A stretch of 64,000 bases of DNA from Blastococcus sp. TF02-09 (GCF_003319105.1 NZ_QOHH01000003.1:186001-250000), one strand, 5' to 3'. Positions 26,949 through 36,056 are shown, counted from the stretch's first letter. A program made the numbers and translations. Notes: generated by a model from the letters alone, not told the origin.

Positions 26949-28297
26949 AGCAGTTCCTCCCCTGACAGTACGGCCGTGATCAGGTCGGTGGCCCGCTCGG
27001 GTGTCGCCTCCGGGTCGACCGCCGTCGTCGGGTGGTAGTCCCGCTGGATCGAGCCGGAGACCTCGCTGTAGTACGGCGTCAGGGGCCGCGGCGCCGCCTG
27101 CTCCAGCGACTGCCGGATCACCGGGGCCTGCGGGAACACGTCGACCACGTCGGGATCGTCGAAGACCGTCGACTTGGCCGCCGGGTTGCCGTTGGTCGTG
27201 AAGTAGTAGGCCTGGTTCTCCTCGGAGACGATGCACTCGGCGGCCTCGAAGGCGAAGTCGACGTTCCTGCTGAAGGCGCCGATGCCGAGGTTGATGCCGC
27301 CGTAGGGCGGTGCGCTCTCCTGGTCGGCGTCGACCCGCGGGTAGAGGGCCCAGCCGTAGTCGTCGGGCACCGACTGGTCGAGCGTGCCCGCCTCCACCCC
27401 GCTCTGGGCGCGGGGCCAGACGAAGGGCCAGTTGACCATGAACCCGCCGGTCTCACCCTCGAACTGGGTGGCGTTGGAGTCCTCGTTCGCCGTGGTGAAC
27501 GCCGGGCCCACGGTGCCCGAGTCGGAGATCATCTGGAGCACCTCGGCCGCCCGCACGCCGGCCTCCGAGGTGAGCCCGAACTGGTAGTCCTCCGGCGCCT
27601 CGGCCTCCTCCTCGATGACCGATCCCCCGGCGGACTCGATCAGGGCGTTGACCCACACCGTCAGCGACTCCGACCGGATGCCCTGGACGCTCACGGTCGT
27701 GCCGGTCGAGCGCGCGGCCTCCACGACCTGCTCCCAGGTGACCGGCTGCGACATGTCCAGCCCGGCCTCCTCCACCACCGACTTGCGGTACCAGAGCAGC
27801 TGGGTGTTGGCCCAGAAGGGGACGGCGACGAGCTGGTCGTCCCAGGTCGACCCCTCGATCGCGCTCTGCACCACGTCCTCGGTCACCCGGTCGGCGACGT
27901 CGTCCGGGACGGGGGCCAGGAATCCGGCCTGGGCGAACTCGGGGATGTAGGGCGGGTCGAGGCTCATGATGTCGATCGAGTCGTCCTCGGCCGCGAGGCG
28001 CCGGACCAGCTGCTCGCGCTGGGAGGGCGAGTCGCGCGGCAGCTGGGACACCGTGATGCGGTACCTGCCGTCGGCCGCGTCGGTGCACCGGGAGGCGATC
28101 TCGGCCTGGCCCCCGGAGTCGGGGTTGATGTACCAGGTGAGCGTCTGGGTCCCGCCGTCGCTCCCGCAGGCGGCCAGCGTCCCCGCGGCGACCAGCGCGG
28201 CGGCTGCTCCGGCGACTCCCCGGCGGCGCGGCCGACCGGGGCGTGGCCGGGCGGCCCGGCTCGCGCCGGCTCGTGGAAGTCCAGGGGCCTCGGGCAT
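26945..28297 (-). CDS. Sugar ABC transporter substrate-binding lipoprotein
   Basis: A 450-residue extracellular binding protein. An Arg-rich n-region and a hydrophobic stretch end in a lipobox with Cys44 (LAACGSDGG), so it is lipid-anchored after LspA cleavage. The mature part is a family 1 (MalE-like) fold: SQREQLVRRLAAEDDSIDIM, then PFWANTQLLWYRKSVVEEAG. ATG 28297 has GGAGG 9 nt upstream. It is first in the importer operon. The ligand is unknown; the downstream GH13 enzyme suggests an alpha-glucoside such as trehalose, maltose or sucrose. Confidence 0.93.
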   Translation of the reverse strand: MPEAPGLPRAGASRAARPRPGRPRRRGVAGAAAALVAAGTLAACGSDGGTQTLTWYINPDSGGQAEIASRCTDAADGRYRITVSQLPRDSPSQREQLVRRLAAEDDSIDIMSLDPPYIPEFAQAGFLAPVPDDVADRVTEDVVQSAIEGSTWDDQLVAVPFWANTQLLWYRKSVVEEAGLDMSQPVTWEQVVEAARSTGTTVSVQGIRSESLTVWVNALIESAGGSVIEEEAEAPEDYQFGLTSEAGVRAAEVLQMISDSGTVGPAFTTANEDSNATQFEGETGGFMVNWPFVWPRAQSGVEAGTLDQSVPDDYGWALYPRVDADQESAPPYGGINLGIGAFSRNVDFAFEAAECIVSEENQAYYFTTNGNPAAKSTVFDDPDVVDVFPQAPVIRQSLEQAAPRPLTPYYSEVSGSIQRDYHPTTAVDPEATPERATDLITAVLSGEELL

Positions 28298-28380
28298 CGG
28301 GCATCGCCTCCATGAGCGCGTTACGAAGTGATCGACGAGCGCTGCTCGGAGCGTGGTGCAGGTCACACGCGGTGTCAATT

Positions 28381-28397
28381 CGAACCGGAACGGTTCG
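28381..28397. promoter_or_regulatory. Palindromic operator candidate upstream of the sugar importer operon
   Basis: CGAACCG-GAA-CGGTTCG is a perfect 7 bp inverted repeat with a 3 bp centre, 84 bp upstream of the binding-protein start. It is the only strong dyad in the gap between this gene and the DUF4032 gene. A LacI- or GntR-type sugar repressor is the natural candidate, but no regulator gene lies in the cassette. Confidence 0.4.
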
Positions 28398-28428
28398 TGC
28401 GGCCGTGACCTCGGCGAGACCTGGGAGG

Positions 28429-29667
28429 TCAGCGGGCCCGGGAGCGGACGGCGATCACCGACGGGGTGGTGACCTCCTCCGGCGTCCGGGGCAGCACGTT
28501 CCGGAAGTAGGACTGCGCCGCCTCGGCGGTCCCGACGTCGCGCTTGGCCTTCTCGGAGAGGAACCAGCGGTGCTCGAGCACCTCGTGGAACACCTCGGCC
28601 GGGGCGAGCCGGCCCGCCAGGTCCGCGGGGATGGCGTCCACGACGAGCTGGTAGACCTCGGCCAGCCAGCGGTGCGCCGCGAACGTCTCCGGCACCTGCC
28701 CGCCGCTCTTCTGCTCCAGGTGGGCGCGGAAGGCCCGGATGTCGTTGAGCAGCCGGCGGGCCTGCCGCTCCTGCACCTCCAGGCCGGTGAGCCGGAACAG
28801 CTCCCGGCGGTGCTGCCCCGGCTCGGAGACACGCGTCTCCACCCGGAGCTTCACGCCGTCCCCGTCGGTGACCAGCTCGACCTCGCCCACGTCGAACCCG
28901 AGGTCGTTGAGCCGCTGGAGCCGTTCGGCGACGCGCCAGTGCTGCTCGTCGCTGCTGAAGACCTCCTCGTGGGTCACCTCGTTCCACAGCGCCTCGTACC
29001 GCGGCGCCAGGCTCTCGGCCAGCTCGATCGGGTCGATGCTGTCGGGCAGGAGCTCGCCGAACTGGAGGTCCAGCAGCTCGGCGCCCACCCGCTCGCGGGC
29101 GAGGTCGACGTCGTAGGCCCGCCGCCCGGGTGACAGCGTCGCGTGGCGGTCCACGGTCTCGGCGTCGACCAGGTAGGCGGTCAGCGCGCCGGCGTCGAGC
29201 CGGAAGAGCGTGTTGGACAGGGAGCAGTCCCCCCAGAAGACGCCGGCCAGGTGCAGCCGGACCAGCAGCTCCACCATCGTGTCGAGCAGCTGGTCGGCCG
29301 AGTGCGCGCCCCGCGGCCGCGAGAACAGCCACCGGTAGGACATCGAGTACTCGAGGTACCGGGTGACCAGGATGGCCTCCTGGTCCCGGGGCCGGTCCAC
29401 GCAGATGCCGAGCACGGAGACCGTGGGCAGCCCCTCCTCCTCGAACTCGGCGAGGAGCCGGTACTCGTGCCGCGCGAGACGCTCGTTGATCTCCTTGAGC
29501 GCGAACACCTGTCCCCCGGAGGCGACGAACCGGACGACGTGCCGGGAGATGCCGCGCTGGGGCACCTCCAGCAGGAGCGCCGGGTCCCACTGGGCCAGCG
29601 GCTCGCTCCAGGGCAGGCTGAGCAGCCCCGTCGCCTCGGCGGCGGGAGGTCGGAACAGGAACCGCAT
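28429..29667 (-). CDS. DUF4032 domain protein with a kinase-like N-terminal half
   Basis: A 412-residue soluble protein. The first half looks like an atypical protein or lipopolysaccharide kinase fold: VFALKEINERLARHEYRLL contains a Lys and Glu in the expected order, LHLAGVFWGDCSLSNTLF resembles a catalytic loop (G-D-x-S-x-x-N), and AYLVDAETVD sits where the metal-binding Asp belongs. The second half (about 215-400) matches DUF4032, common in actinobacteria. Whether it phosphorylates anything is not established. ATG 29667 has AGGAG 6 nt upstream. Confidence 0.82.
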   Translation of the reverse strand: MRFLFRPPAAEATGLLSLPWSEPLAQWDPALLLEVPQRGISRHVVRFVASGGQVFALKEINERLARHEYRLLAEFEEEGLPTVSVLGICVDRPRDQEAILVTRYLEYSMSYRWLFSRPRGAHSADQLLDTMVELLVRLHLAGVFWGDCSLSNTLFRLDAGALTAYLVDAETVDRHATLSPGRRAYDVDLARERVGAELLDLQFGELLPDSIDPIELAESLAPRYEALWNEVTHEEVFSSDEQHWRVAERLQRLNDLGFDVGEVELVTDGDGVKLRVETRVSEPGQHRRELFRLTGLEVQERQARRLLNDIRAFRAHLEQKSGGQVPETFAAHRWLAEVYQLVVDAIPADLAGRLAPAEVFHEVLEHRWFLSEKAKRDVGTAEAAQSYFRNVLPRTPEEVTTPSVIAVRSRAR

Positions 29668-29696
29668 GCGAACTCCTGGATGAGGGGGCGGAACGG

Positions 29697-29748
29697 CCTC
29701 GGTGCAGGGTCCCGCGGCGAGCGGAGCGAGTCGAGGGGGGCACCGAGG
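29697..29748. repeat. Long inverted repeat between antiporter and DUF4032 genes
   Basis: CCTCGGTGC (29697-29705) and GCACCGAGG (29740-29748) form a perfect 9 bp stem around 34 nt that include the quasi-symmetric CGAGCGGAGCGAG. It lies between two minus-strand genes, after the antiporter stop. It could act as a terminator or be one copy of a dispersed REP-like element. Confidence 0.4.
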
Positions 29749-29755
29749 TCCTTCT

Positions 29756-31267
29756 TCAGTCGGCGTCGGTCGCCGCGCCGGTCTCCCCGCGCCAGGACGC
29801 CAGGCGGCCCGCCCGGCTCACCGCGCGGAGCCGGCGCTCGGCCTCGTCCCGGGAGCGCCGCGCGGTGACGATGAGCGCCTGGTCGCCGCGCATCAGGCGG
29901 GTCTGGTCGTCGGGGACGAACGACCGGCCGTCGCGGACGAGGAGCACGACGGCGGCGTCCTCGGGCAGCCGCAGCTCGGGCAGGTAGACGCCGTGCAGCC
30001 GCGACCCCGGGGGCACCGTCACCTGCATGAGGTCGGCGTCCAGCTCGCCGAGCGGGGCGGCCTCCACCTGCACGTCGCGGGGCGCCACGGGGGTGGCGAT
30101 GCGCAGCCGGCGGGCCACCCAGGGCAGCGATCCGCCCTGGACGACGGTGAAGACGACGACCAGCACGAAGACGGTGTCGAAGATCGTCGTCGCCCCGGGC
30201 ACGTCCTCGGTCAGCGGGATGGTGGCCGCGACGATCGGCACGGCCCCGCGCAGCCCCGCCCACGAGATGAACGCCTGCTGCGGCCAGGGGAAGCGGAACC
30301 AGACCAGGCTGGCGACCACCGACAGCGGCCGGGCGAGCAGGAGGAGCGCGCCGCCCACCAGCAGCGCCGGCCACACCGCCTCCGGCAGCCGGCCCGGCGA
30401 GACGAGCAGCCCCAGCATGACGAACAGACCGATCTGCGCCAGCGAGGCCATGCCCTCGGCGAAGCCGATGCTGGCCGAGCGGTGCGGCAGCGTCACGTTG
30501 CCGAGCACCACCCCGGCCAGGTAGACCGCGACGAACCCGGAGGTGTGCGCCAGCGTGGCCGCCGAGTACGCCAGCACGCAGAGGGCGAGGGTGGCCAGGG
30601 GGTAGAAGCCGGCGACGGGCAGGGCGACCCGGCGCAGCAGGGCGGCCCCCGCGAAGCCGATGCCCACCCCGATCACCGCCCCGCCGATCAGCTCGGCGAC
30701 CACGACGACGCCGACCAGCCACCACGGGCCGGCCGACTCCCCCGTGAGGAACTCGGCCAGCGCGATCACCAGCAGGATGACCGGGGCGTCGTTGAGGCCG
30801 CTCTCGGCCTCCAGCGAGGCGGCGAGCCGGCGCGGGAGGGGCAGCCGGCGCAGCGTGGCGAAGACGGCCGCGGCGTCGGTGGAGCTGATCACCGCGGCCA
30901 GCAGGAACGCGAAGCCCCAGCTGTAGCCGAGCACGACCGCGGCGACCGCCCCGGTGACGAGCACGCTCACCGCGACACCGACGGTGGACAGCGCGATCCC
31001 CGGCCCGATCGCCCGCCGGACGTCGGACCACCTCGTCGTCAGTCCGCCCTCGGCCAGGATCACGACCAGGGCGGCGTAGCCCAGGGTGTGGGTGAGCTCG
31101 TAGTCCTCGAACTGGACGCCGAGCCCGTTCTCCCCGAGGGCCACGCCCAGGGCCAGGTAGAGGAGCAGGCTGGGCAGCCCCAGGCGGTCGGCCAGCCGCA
31201 GCGCGACGGCGGCCACGAGCACGACGACGGCACCGATGCCGAGCGCGAGCGTCACGGTCGTGCTCAC
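29756..31267 (-). CDS. Potassium/proton antiporter, CPA1 family
   Basis: A 503-residue membrane protein with about 12 hydrophobic helices (residues 5-395) and a cytosolic C-terminal tail. It carries AAVISSTDAAAVFATLRR and LEAESGLNDAPVILLV, the signature of NhaP2/CvrA-type K+/H+ antiporters, where the two Asp pairs take part in transport. The tail (about 400-480, VPPGSRLHGVYLPELRLPEDAAVV) is a TrkA-C/RCK_C-like domain, so binding of a nucleotide or ion could gate it. GTG 31267 is favoured because the first helix follows at once; it is divergent from ileS. Confidence 0.9.
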   Translation of the reverse strand: MSTTVTLALGIGAVVVLVAAVALRLADRLGLPSLLLYLALGVALGENGLGVQFEDYELTHTLGYAALVVILAEGGLTTRWSDVRRAIGPGIALSTVGVAVSVLVTGAVAAVVLGYSWGFAFLLAAVISSTDAAAVFATLRRLPLPRRLAASLEAESGLNDAPVILLVIALAEFLTGESAGPWWLVGVVVVAELIGGAVIGVGIGFAGAALLRRVALPVAGFYPLATLALCVLAYSAATLAHTSGFVAVYLAGVVLGNVTLPHRSASIGFAEGMASLAQIGLFVMLGLLVSPGRLPEAVWPALLVGGALLLLARPLSVVASLVWFRFPWPQQAFISWAGLRGAVPIVAATIPLTEDVPGATTIFDTVFVLVVVFTVVQGGSLPWVARRLRIATPVAPRDVQVEAAPLGELDADLMQVTVPPGSRLHGVYLPELRLPEDAAVVLLVRDGRSFVPDDQTRLMRGDQALIVTARRSRDEAERRLRAVSRAGRLASWRGETGAATDAD

Positions 31268-31398
31268 CGGCCGCCCACCCCCATGCGGGCAGTCTTCCGC
31301 ATCGGCGTGTCGGCACCGTGTCGCGCCGCGACGGCGGTTCGCCTGCCGCGGTGGACGCCGCGCGGAACCCGTTTGCCGGTTCGGGGAGAATGGGAGGC

Positions 31399-34300
31399 GT
31401 GAGTTCCCCCTCGGCCACCGGCCCGTTCGCCGCACTCCCCCCACAGGTCGACCTGCCCGCCCTCGAGCAGCAGATCCTCCAGCGGTGGGAGGCCGACAAG
31501 GTCTTCGCCCGGACCCTCGAGGGCAGCGCCGGCCGGCCGCAGTGGAACGTCTACGAGGGGCCGCCCACCGCGAACGGCCGCCCGGGCACCCACCACATCG
31601 AGGCCCGCGCGTTCAAGGACGTCTTCCCCCGCTTCAAGACCATGCAGGGGTGGCACGTCCCCCGCCGCGCCGGCTGGGACTGCCACGGCCTCCCGGTCGA
31701 GATCGCCGTCGAGCAGGAGCTCGGCTTCGCGGGCAAGCCCGACATCGAGCGCTACGGCATCGCCGAGTTCAACGCCAAGTGCCGCGAGTCCGTCGAGCGG
31801 CACGTCGACTCGTTCTCCGAGCTCACCCGCCGCATGGGCTACTGGGTCGACATGTCCACGGCCTACTGGACGATGGACCCCGGCTACATCCAGAGCGTCT
31901 GGTGGTCGCTCAAGCAGATCTTCGACAAGGGACTCCTGGTCGAGGACCACCGCGTCGCCCCGTACTGCCCGCGCTGCGGCACGGGTCTGTCCGACCACGA
32001 GGTCGCCCAGGGCTACGAGACGCTGACCGACCCGTCGGTCTACGTGCGCATGCCGGTGACCAGCGGCGAGTGGGCCGGCAAGGCCGACCTGCTGATCTGG
32101 ACGACGACGCCGTGGACGCTGCCGTCCAACACCGCAATCGCCGTGCACCCCGACGTGACCTACGTGGTGGCGCGATCGACCAAGGACCCGGCCCACCCGG
32201 CCACGCTGGTCGTCGCCGAGCCGCTGCTGGCCGCCGTCTTCGGCGACACCGACGACGTCGAGGTCCTCGCCCGCACCACCGGCCGCGACTGGGAGTACGT
32301 GCACTACCAGCGGCCCTTCGAGCTGGTCGGGTTCCCGGAGGCGGAACTCCCCGAGCAGGGCGTCAACTTCGTCGTCCTGGCCGACTACGTGACGACCGAG
32401 GACGGCACCGGCCTGGTGCACCAGTCCCCCGCGTTCGGCGCCGACGACCTCGCGGTGTGCCGCCGCTACGGCCTGCCCGTGGTGGTCCCCATCGACGCCA
32501 CCGGCCACTTCCTGCCCGACGTCCCGCTGGTGGGCGGGCACTTCTTCAAGGCCGCCGACGCCGCCCTGGTGGAGGACCTGCAGTCCCGCGGGGTCCTCTG
32601 GCGCGAGCAGCGGTACGAGCACAGCTATCCGCACTGCTGGCGCTGCCACACGCCGCTGATGTACTACGCGCAGCCGTCCTGGTACATCCGGACCAGCCAG
32701 ATCAAGGACCAGCTGCTCGCCGAGAACGAGAAGACCAACTGGTACCCCGAGAACATCAAGACCGGGCGCTACGGCGACTGGCTGAACAACAACGTCGACT
32801 GGGCGCTGTCCCGCGACCGGTACTGGGGCACGCCGCTGCCCATCTGGCGCAACGACGCCGACCCGTCGCGGATGGTCGCCGTCGGCTCGCTGGCCGAGCT
32901 CTCTGAGCTGACCGGCCGCGACCTGTCCGACCTCGACCCGCACCGGCCCTTCATCGACGACGTCACCTTCACCCTCCCCGGCGAGGAGGGCACCTACCGC
33001 CGGGTGCCCCAGGTGATCGACGCCTGGTACGACTCCGGGTCGATGCCGTTCGCCCAGTGGGGCGCGCCGTACCGCAACCAGGAGGAGTTCGAGGCGGCCT
33101 ACCCCGCGCAGTTCATCTGCGAGGCGATCGACCAGACGCGCGGCTGGTTCTACTCGCTGATGGCTGTCGGCACCCTGGTCTTCGAGCAGAACTCCTACGA
33201 GAACGTGCTGGTCCTGGGCCACATCCTCGCCGAGGACGGCCGCAAGATGAGCAAGCACCTCGGCAACATCCTCGAGCCGATCCCGCTGATGGACCGGCAC
33301 GGCGCCGACGCCGTCCGCTGGTTCATGCTGGCCGGCGGCTCGCCGTGGTCGGCCCGGCGCGTGGGTCACGAGACGCTGTCCGAGGTGGTGCGGAAGGTCC
33401 TGCTCACCTACTGGAACACCGCCAGCTTCTTCACCCTCTACGCCGAGGCCAACGGGTGGGACCCGGCGACCACCCCCGCTCCCCCGCGCACCGACCGTCC
33501 GCTGCTGGACCGCTGGGCGCTGGCCCGGCTGGCGTCGGTCACCGGCGAGGTCACCGAGGCGCTCGAGGACTTCGACACCCAGGGCGCCGGCCGGCTGCTC
33601 GCCGAGTTCGTCGACGACCTGAGCAACTGGTACGTGCGGCGCTCGCGGCGGCGGTTCTGGGACGGCGACCCGGCCGCCCTGGCCACGCTGCACGAGGTGC
33701 TCGACGGGCTGACCCGCCTGATGGCGCCGTTCACGCCGTTCGTCACCGACGAGGTGTGGAGCCGCGCCGTCGTCCCGGGTCTGGTCGGCCCGGCGGCCGA
33801 CCGCGCCGTCGACTCGGTGCACCTCTCCAGCTGGCCGCTGGTCGACGAGGAGGCCCGCGACGACGCGCTGGTCGCCCAGGTCGACCTGGTCCGCCGGCTG
33901 GTCGAGCTCGGCCGCTCGGCGCGCACCTCGGCCAAGGTGCGCACCCGCCAGCCGCTGGCCCGCGCCCTGGTCGCCGCCCCGTCCTGGGCGACCTTCCCGC
34001 GCGACCTGATCGCCGAGGTGGCCGACGAGCTCAACGTCGTGGAGCTCGCTGACATCTCGGCGACCGGCGGCGACCTGGTCGACGTCAGCGTGAAGATCGA
34101 CTTCCGCGCCGTCGGCCGTCGCCTGGGCAAGCAGGTGCAGGCGGTGGCACAGGCGGTGGCCGCCACGGACGCGGCGGCGCTGGTGGCCGCCTACCGCGGC
34201 GGGACGGCGACCGTCGAGGTCGACGGCGCCCCCGTGCCGCTGGCCGACGGCGACCTGATCGTCACCGAGACCCCGCGCGAGGGCTGGACGGTGGCCAGCG

Positions 34301-34593
34301 GCGGCGGGCTGACCGTGGCGCTGGACCTGACGCTCACCCCGGAGCTGGAGCGGGCCGGGGTGTTCCGCGAGGTCGTCCGGCTGGTGCAGGAGGCCCGGAA
34401 GAACGCCGGCCTGGAGGTCAGCGACCGGATCGAGCTGACCTGGTCGGCCGAGGGCACGGTGGCGCAGGCCCTCGAGGAGCACGCCGAGGCGCTGGCCGCC
34501 GAGGTCCTCGCCGTGCGGGTGCAGCCCGGTACCGGTGAGGGAGCAGGCGTCGAGGGCCCGGACGGCTCCCGGTTCTGGGTGGTCCGCGCCTAG
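31399..34593 (+). CDS. ileS: Isoleucyl-tRNA synthetase, type 2, with swapped GXHH signature
   Basis: A 1064-residue class Ia synthetase that charges tRNA-Ile, with a CP1 editing domain and a C-terminal anticodon-binding region. Where most enzymes have HXGH this protein has GTHH (residues 63-66, GRPGTHHIEARAFKD); the KMSKS loop reads KMSKHLGN. GWDCHGLPVE, TTPWTLPSNT (editing site) and WYDSGSMPFAQW are present. The length and motifs are those of type 2 (eukaryote-like) IleRS. GTG 31399 is chosen with GGGGAG 10 nt upstream; ATG 31390 is the alternative. It ends 6 bp from a convergent gene. Confidence 0.95.
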   Translation: MSSPSATGPFAALPPQVDLPALEQQILQRWEADKVFARTLEGSAGRPQWNVYEGPPTANGRPGTHHIEARAFKDVFPRFKTMQGWHVPRRAGWDCHGLPVEIAVEQELGFAGKPDIERYGIAEFNAKCRESVERHVDSFSELTRRMGYWVDMSTAYWTMDPGYIQSVWWSLKQIFDKGLLVEDHRVAPYCPRCGTGLSDHEVAQGYETLTDPSVYVRMPVTSGEWAGKADLLIWTTTPWTLPSNTAIAVHPDVTYVVARSTKDPAHPATLVVAEPLLAAVFGDTDDVEVLARTTGRDWEYVHYQRPFELVGFPEAELPEQGVNFVVLADYVTTEDGTGLVHQSPAFGADDLAVCRRYGLPVVVPIDATGHFLPDVPLVGGHFFKAADAALVEDLQSRGVLWREQRYEHSYPHCWRCHTPLMYYAQPSWYIRTSQIKDQLLAENEKTNWYPENIKTGRYGDWLNNNVDWALSRDRYWGTPLPIWRNDADPSRMVAVGSLAELSELTGRDLSDLDPHRPFIDDVTFTLPGEEGTYRRVPQVIDAWYDSGSMPFAQWGAPYRNQEEFEAAYPAQFICEAIDQTRGWFYSLMAVGTLVFEQNSYENVLVLGHILAEDGRKMSKHLGNILEPIPLMDRHGADAVRWFMLAGGSPWSARRVGHETLSEVVRKVLLTYWNTASFFTLYAEANGWDPATTPAPPRTDRPLLDRWALARLASVTGEVTEALEDFDTQGAGRLLAEFVDDLSNWYVRRSRRRFWDGDPAALATLHEVLDGLTRLMAPFTPFVTDEVWSRAVVPGLVGPAADRAVDSVHLSSWPLVDEEARDDALVAQVDLVRRLVELGRSARTSAKVRTRQPLARALVAAPSWATFPRDLIAEVADELNVVELADISATGGDLVDVSVKIDFRAVGRRLGKQVQAVAQAVAATDAAALVAAYRGGTATVEVDGAPVPLADGDLIVTETPREGWTVASGGGLTVALDLTLTPELERAGVFREVVRLVQEARKNAGLEVSDRIELTWSAEGTVAQALEEHAEALAAEVLAVRVQPGTGEGAGVEGPDGSRFWVVRA

Positions 34594-34599
34594 CGGGAG

Positions 34600-35211
34600 C
34601 TACCGGCGGGACCGGACCCGCGCGGCGAGCATGGCGTCCGGGCGGCACGTGCCACACGGCGTGAAGCCGTCGGTCCGCGCCTCGTCCAACGGGATCGGGA
34701 TGGTGTCCCGGCCGGTCAGGTGGCGGCAGCCCTCGACGTGGTAGCGGGGGTGCTCGTCGACGACGAGCACCTCGTCCTTGAGGTCGACCACCAGCAGCAG
34801 GTCGGTGACCTCGACCTCCTCGACGGGCGGCTCGCCCCCGTCGGCCTGGTCGGCCGCGGCCGGCGTGGCGACGGTGGGTGCGGCGGCGGCCGGCGCGGGC
34901 TCGGGAACCGCTGCGGGTGGGCCGCTCACCGTTGCGGAGGACTCGGCGGCCGCCGCGGCGACGGGGGCCACCTGCTCCGCGGGCGCCGGGGTCGCCGTCG
35001 TCGCCGATGCGGCGGTCGCTCCGCCGCCGGCACCCGTGGGCGCGGCTGCGGCCGGCGGGCTCGTCATCCGGCGCCGGACCAGGTACAGCAGCACGGCCGC
35101 GACCACGCAGACGGCGACGCACGCCCAGTAGAACGCCGTGACCTCGGTCAGCAGACCGGCCACGAACAGTCCCAGACCCACCAGTACCAGAAGCCCGGCC
35201 GCAACGATCAC
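34600..35211 (-). CDS. Membrane-anchored protein with a C-terminal cysteine-pair domain
   Basis: A 203-residue protein I do not recognise as a named family. Two hydrophobic helices (about 3-20 and 26-46) are followed by about 85 residues rich in Ala, Pro, Thr and Glu, then a conserved-looking domain (about 140-196) with HPRYHVEGCRHL and, about 20 residues on, GFTPCGTCRPD. The Y-H-x-x-x-C-R-x-L ... P-C-x-x-C-x-P pattern resembles small zinc-binding modules found at the ends of secreted nucleases and Ada-like proteins. It probably exposes this domain outside or under the membrane. It lies downstream of divIVA, after a terminator, and converges on ileS. Confidence 0.65.
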   Translation of the reverse strand: MIVAAGLLVLVGLGLFVAGLLTEVTAFYWACVAVCVVAAVLLYLVRRRMTSPPAAAAPTGAGGGATAASATTATPAPAEQVAPVAAAAAESSATVSGPPAAVPEPAPAAAAPTVATPAAADQADGGEPPVEEVEVTDLLLVVDLKDEVLVVDEHPRYHVEGCRHLTGRDTIPIPLDEARTDGFTPCGTCRPDAMLAARVRSRR

Positions 35212-35282
35212 GGTCAGGACCTTAGGGCCAGCACCCCCGCGCCGCCGCCGTCAGCGCCGGACGGCGCGCCCGGGAACGCCAG

Positions 35283-35314
35283 AGGGGCTCCCAGACCGTG
35301 GTCCGGGAGCCCCT
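35283..35314. terminator. Strong hairpin after divIVA
   Basis: AGGGGCTCCC and GGGAGCCCCT form a perfect 10 bp stem (35283-35292, 35305-35314). The 12 nt between them pair further as GACC-GT-GGTC, giving a nearly continuous 14-15 bp hairpin. It begins 13 bp after the divIVA stop on the minus strand. There is no T tract, as is common in high-GC actinobacteria. Confidence 0.8.
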
Positions 35315-35327
35315 CCGTGCCCCGTGA

Positions 35328-36056
35328 TCAGGCGGGGGCGTGCTGGTTCTGGCGCGCGTTGGAGGCGGGCTCGGCCGAGCCGCGGGCGTCGAGGTCGCGC
35401 AGGTGGGACTCGAGGTAGGACCGCAGGCGGGTGCGGTACTCGCGCTCGAAGGTGCGCAGCTCGTCGATCTTCCGCTCGAGGCCGGCCCGCTTCTCCTCGA
35501 GGGGACCCATGATCTCGACCTGCCGGCGCTCGGCGTCCTGCTGGAGGGCCGCGGCCTTCGCGCGGGCGTCGCGCTCGACGGTCTCGGCGCGGGTGCGCGC
35601 GTCGCCGATCATCGCGTCGGCGCGGTGCTTGGCCTCGGCGACCATCTGCTCGCTCTTGGTCCGCGCGTCGGTCATCAGCCGCTCGCTGTTGGTCTTGGCG
35701 CCGCTGAGCATCTGCTCGGCCTGCGTCTTGGCCTCGTTGACGTAGCGGTCGGCCGTCTCGGTGGCCAGCGCCAGCATCCGCGAGGCGCGCGCGCTGTCGT
35801 CCTCGCGCGGCTGCTGGACCGGCGGCGCGGCCGCGACCGGGGCGGGCGCGGGAGCCGGCTCGGGACGCTCCTCGGCGCGGGCCTGGACCCGGTTGCCGGC
35901 GCCCGAGCGCAGCTCGTTGTTCTCCTCGATCAGGCGGGCCAGCTCGGCCTCCACCACGTCGAGGAAGGCGTCGACCTCGTCCTCGTCGTAGCCCCGCTTG
36001 CCGATGGGCGGCTTCTTGAAGACGACGTTGTGCACGTCGGCAGGCGTCAGTGGCAT
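35328..36056 (-). CDS. divIVA: Polar growth and division protein DivIVA/Wag31
   Basis: A 242-residue tropomyosin-like protein that marks negatively curved poles and septa and directs peripheral wall growth. The N-terminal lipid-binding module reads [31 protein letters not shown], with the phosphorylatable and membrane-inserting region expected in Wag31. A Pro/Ala-rich linker (about 65-95) is followed by a long coiled coil of heptads rich in Ala, Glu, Arg and Lys (about 97-230). ATG 36056 has AAGGTGA just upstream. It is at the end of the dcw cluster after yggT, as is typical of actinobacteria. Confidence 0.96.
   Translation of the reverse strand: MPLTPADVHNVVFKKPPIGKRGYDEDEVDAFLDVVEAELARLIEENNELRSGAGNRVQARAEERPEPAPAPAPVAAAPPVQQPREDDSARASRMLALATETADRYVNEAKTQAEQMLSGAKTNSERLMTDARTKSEQMVAEAKHRADAMIGDARTRAETVERDARAKAAALQQDAERRQVEIMGPLEEKRAGLERKIDELRTFEREYRTRLRSYLESHLRDLDARGSAEPASNARQNQHAPA

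Noticed and set aside
26945-29743. 932-codon frame as a kinase-binding protein fusion
   Set aside because: The lipoprotein begins at ATG 28297 with its own ribosome binding site; upstream codons shadow the DUF4032 gene.
31264-34482. 1072-codon open frame opposite ileS
   Set aside because: Antisense shadow of ileS with no recognisable motif.
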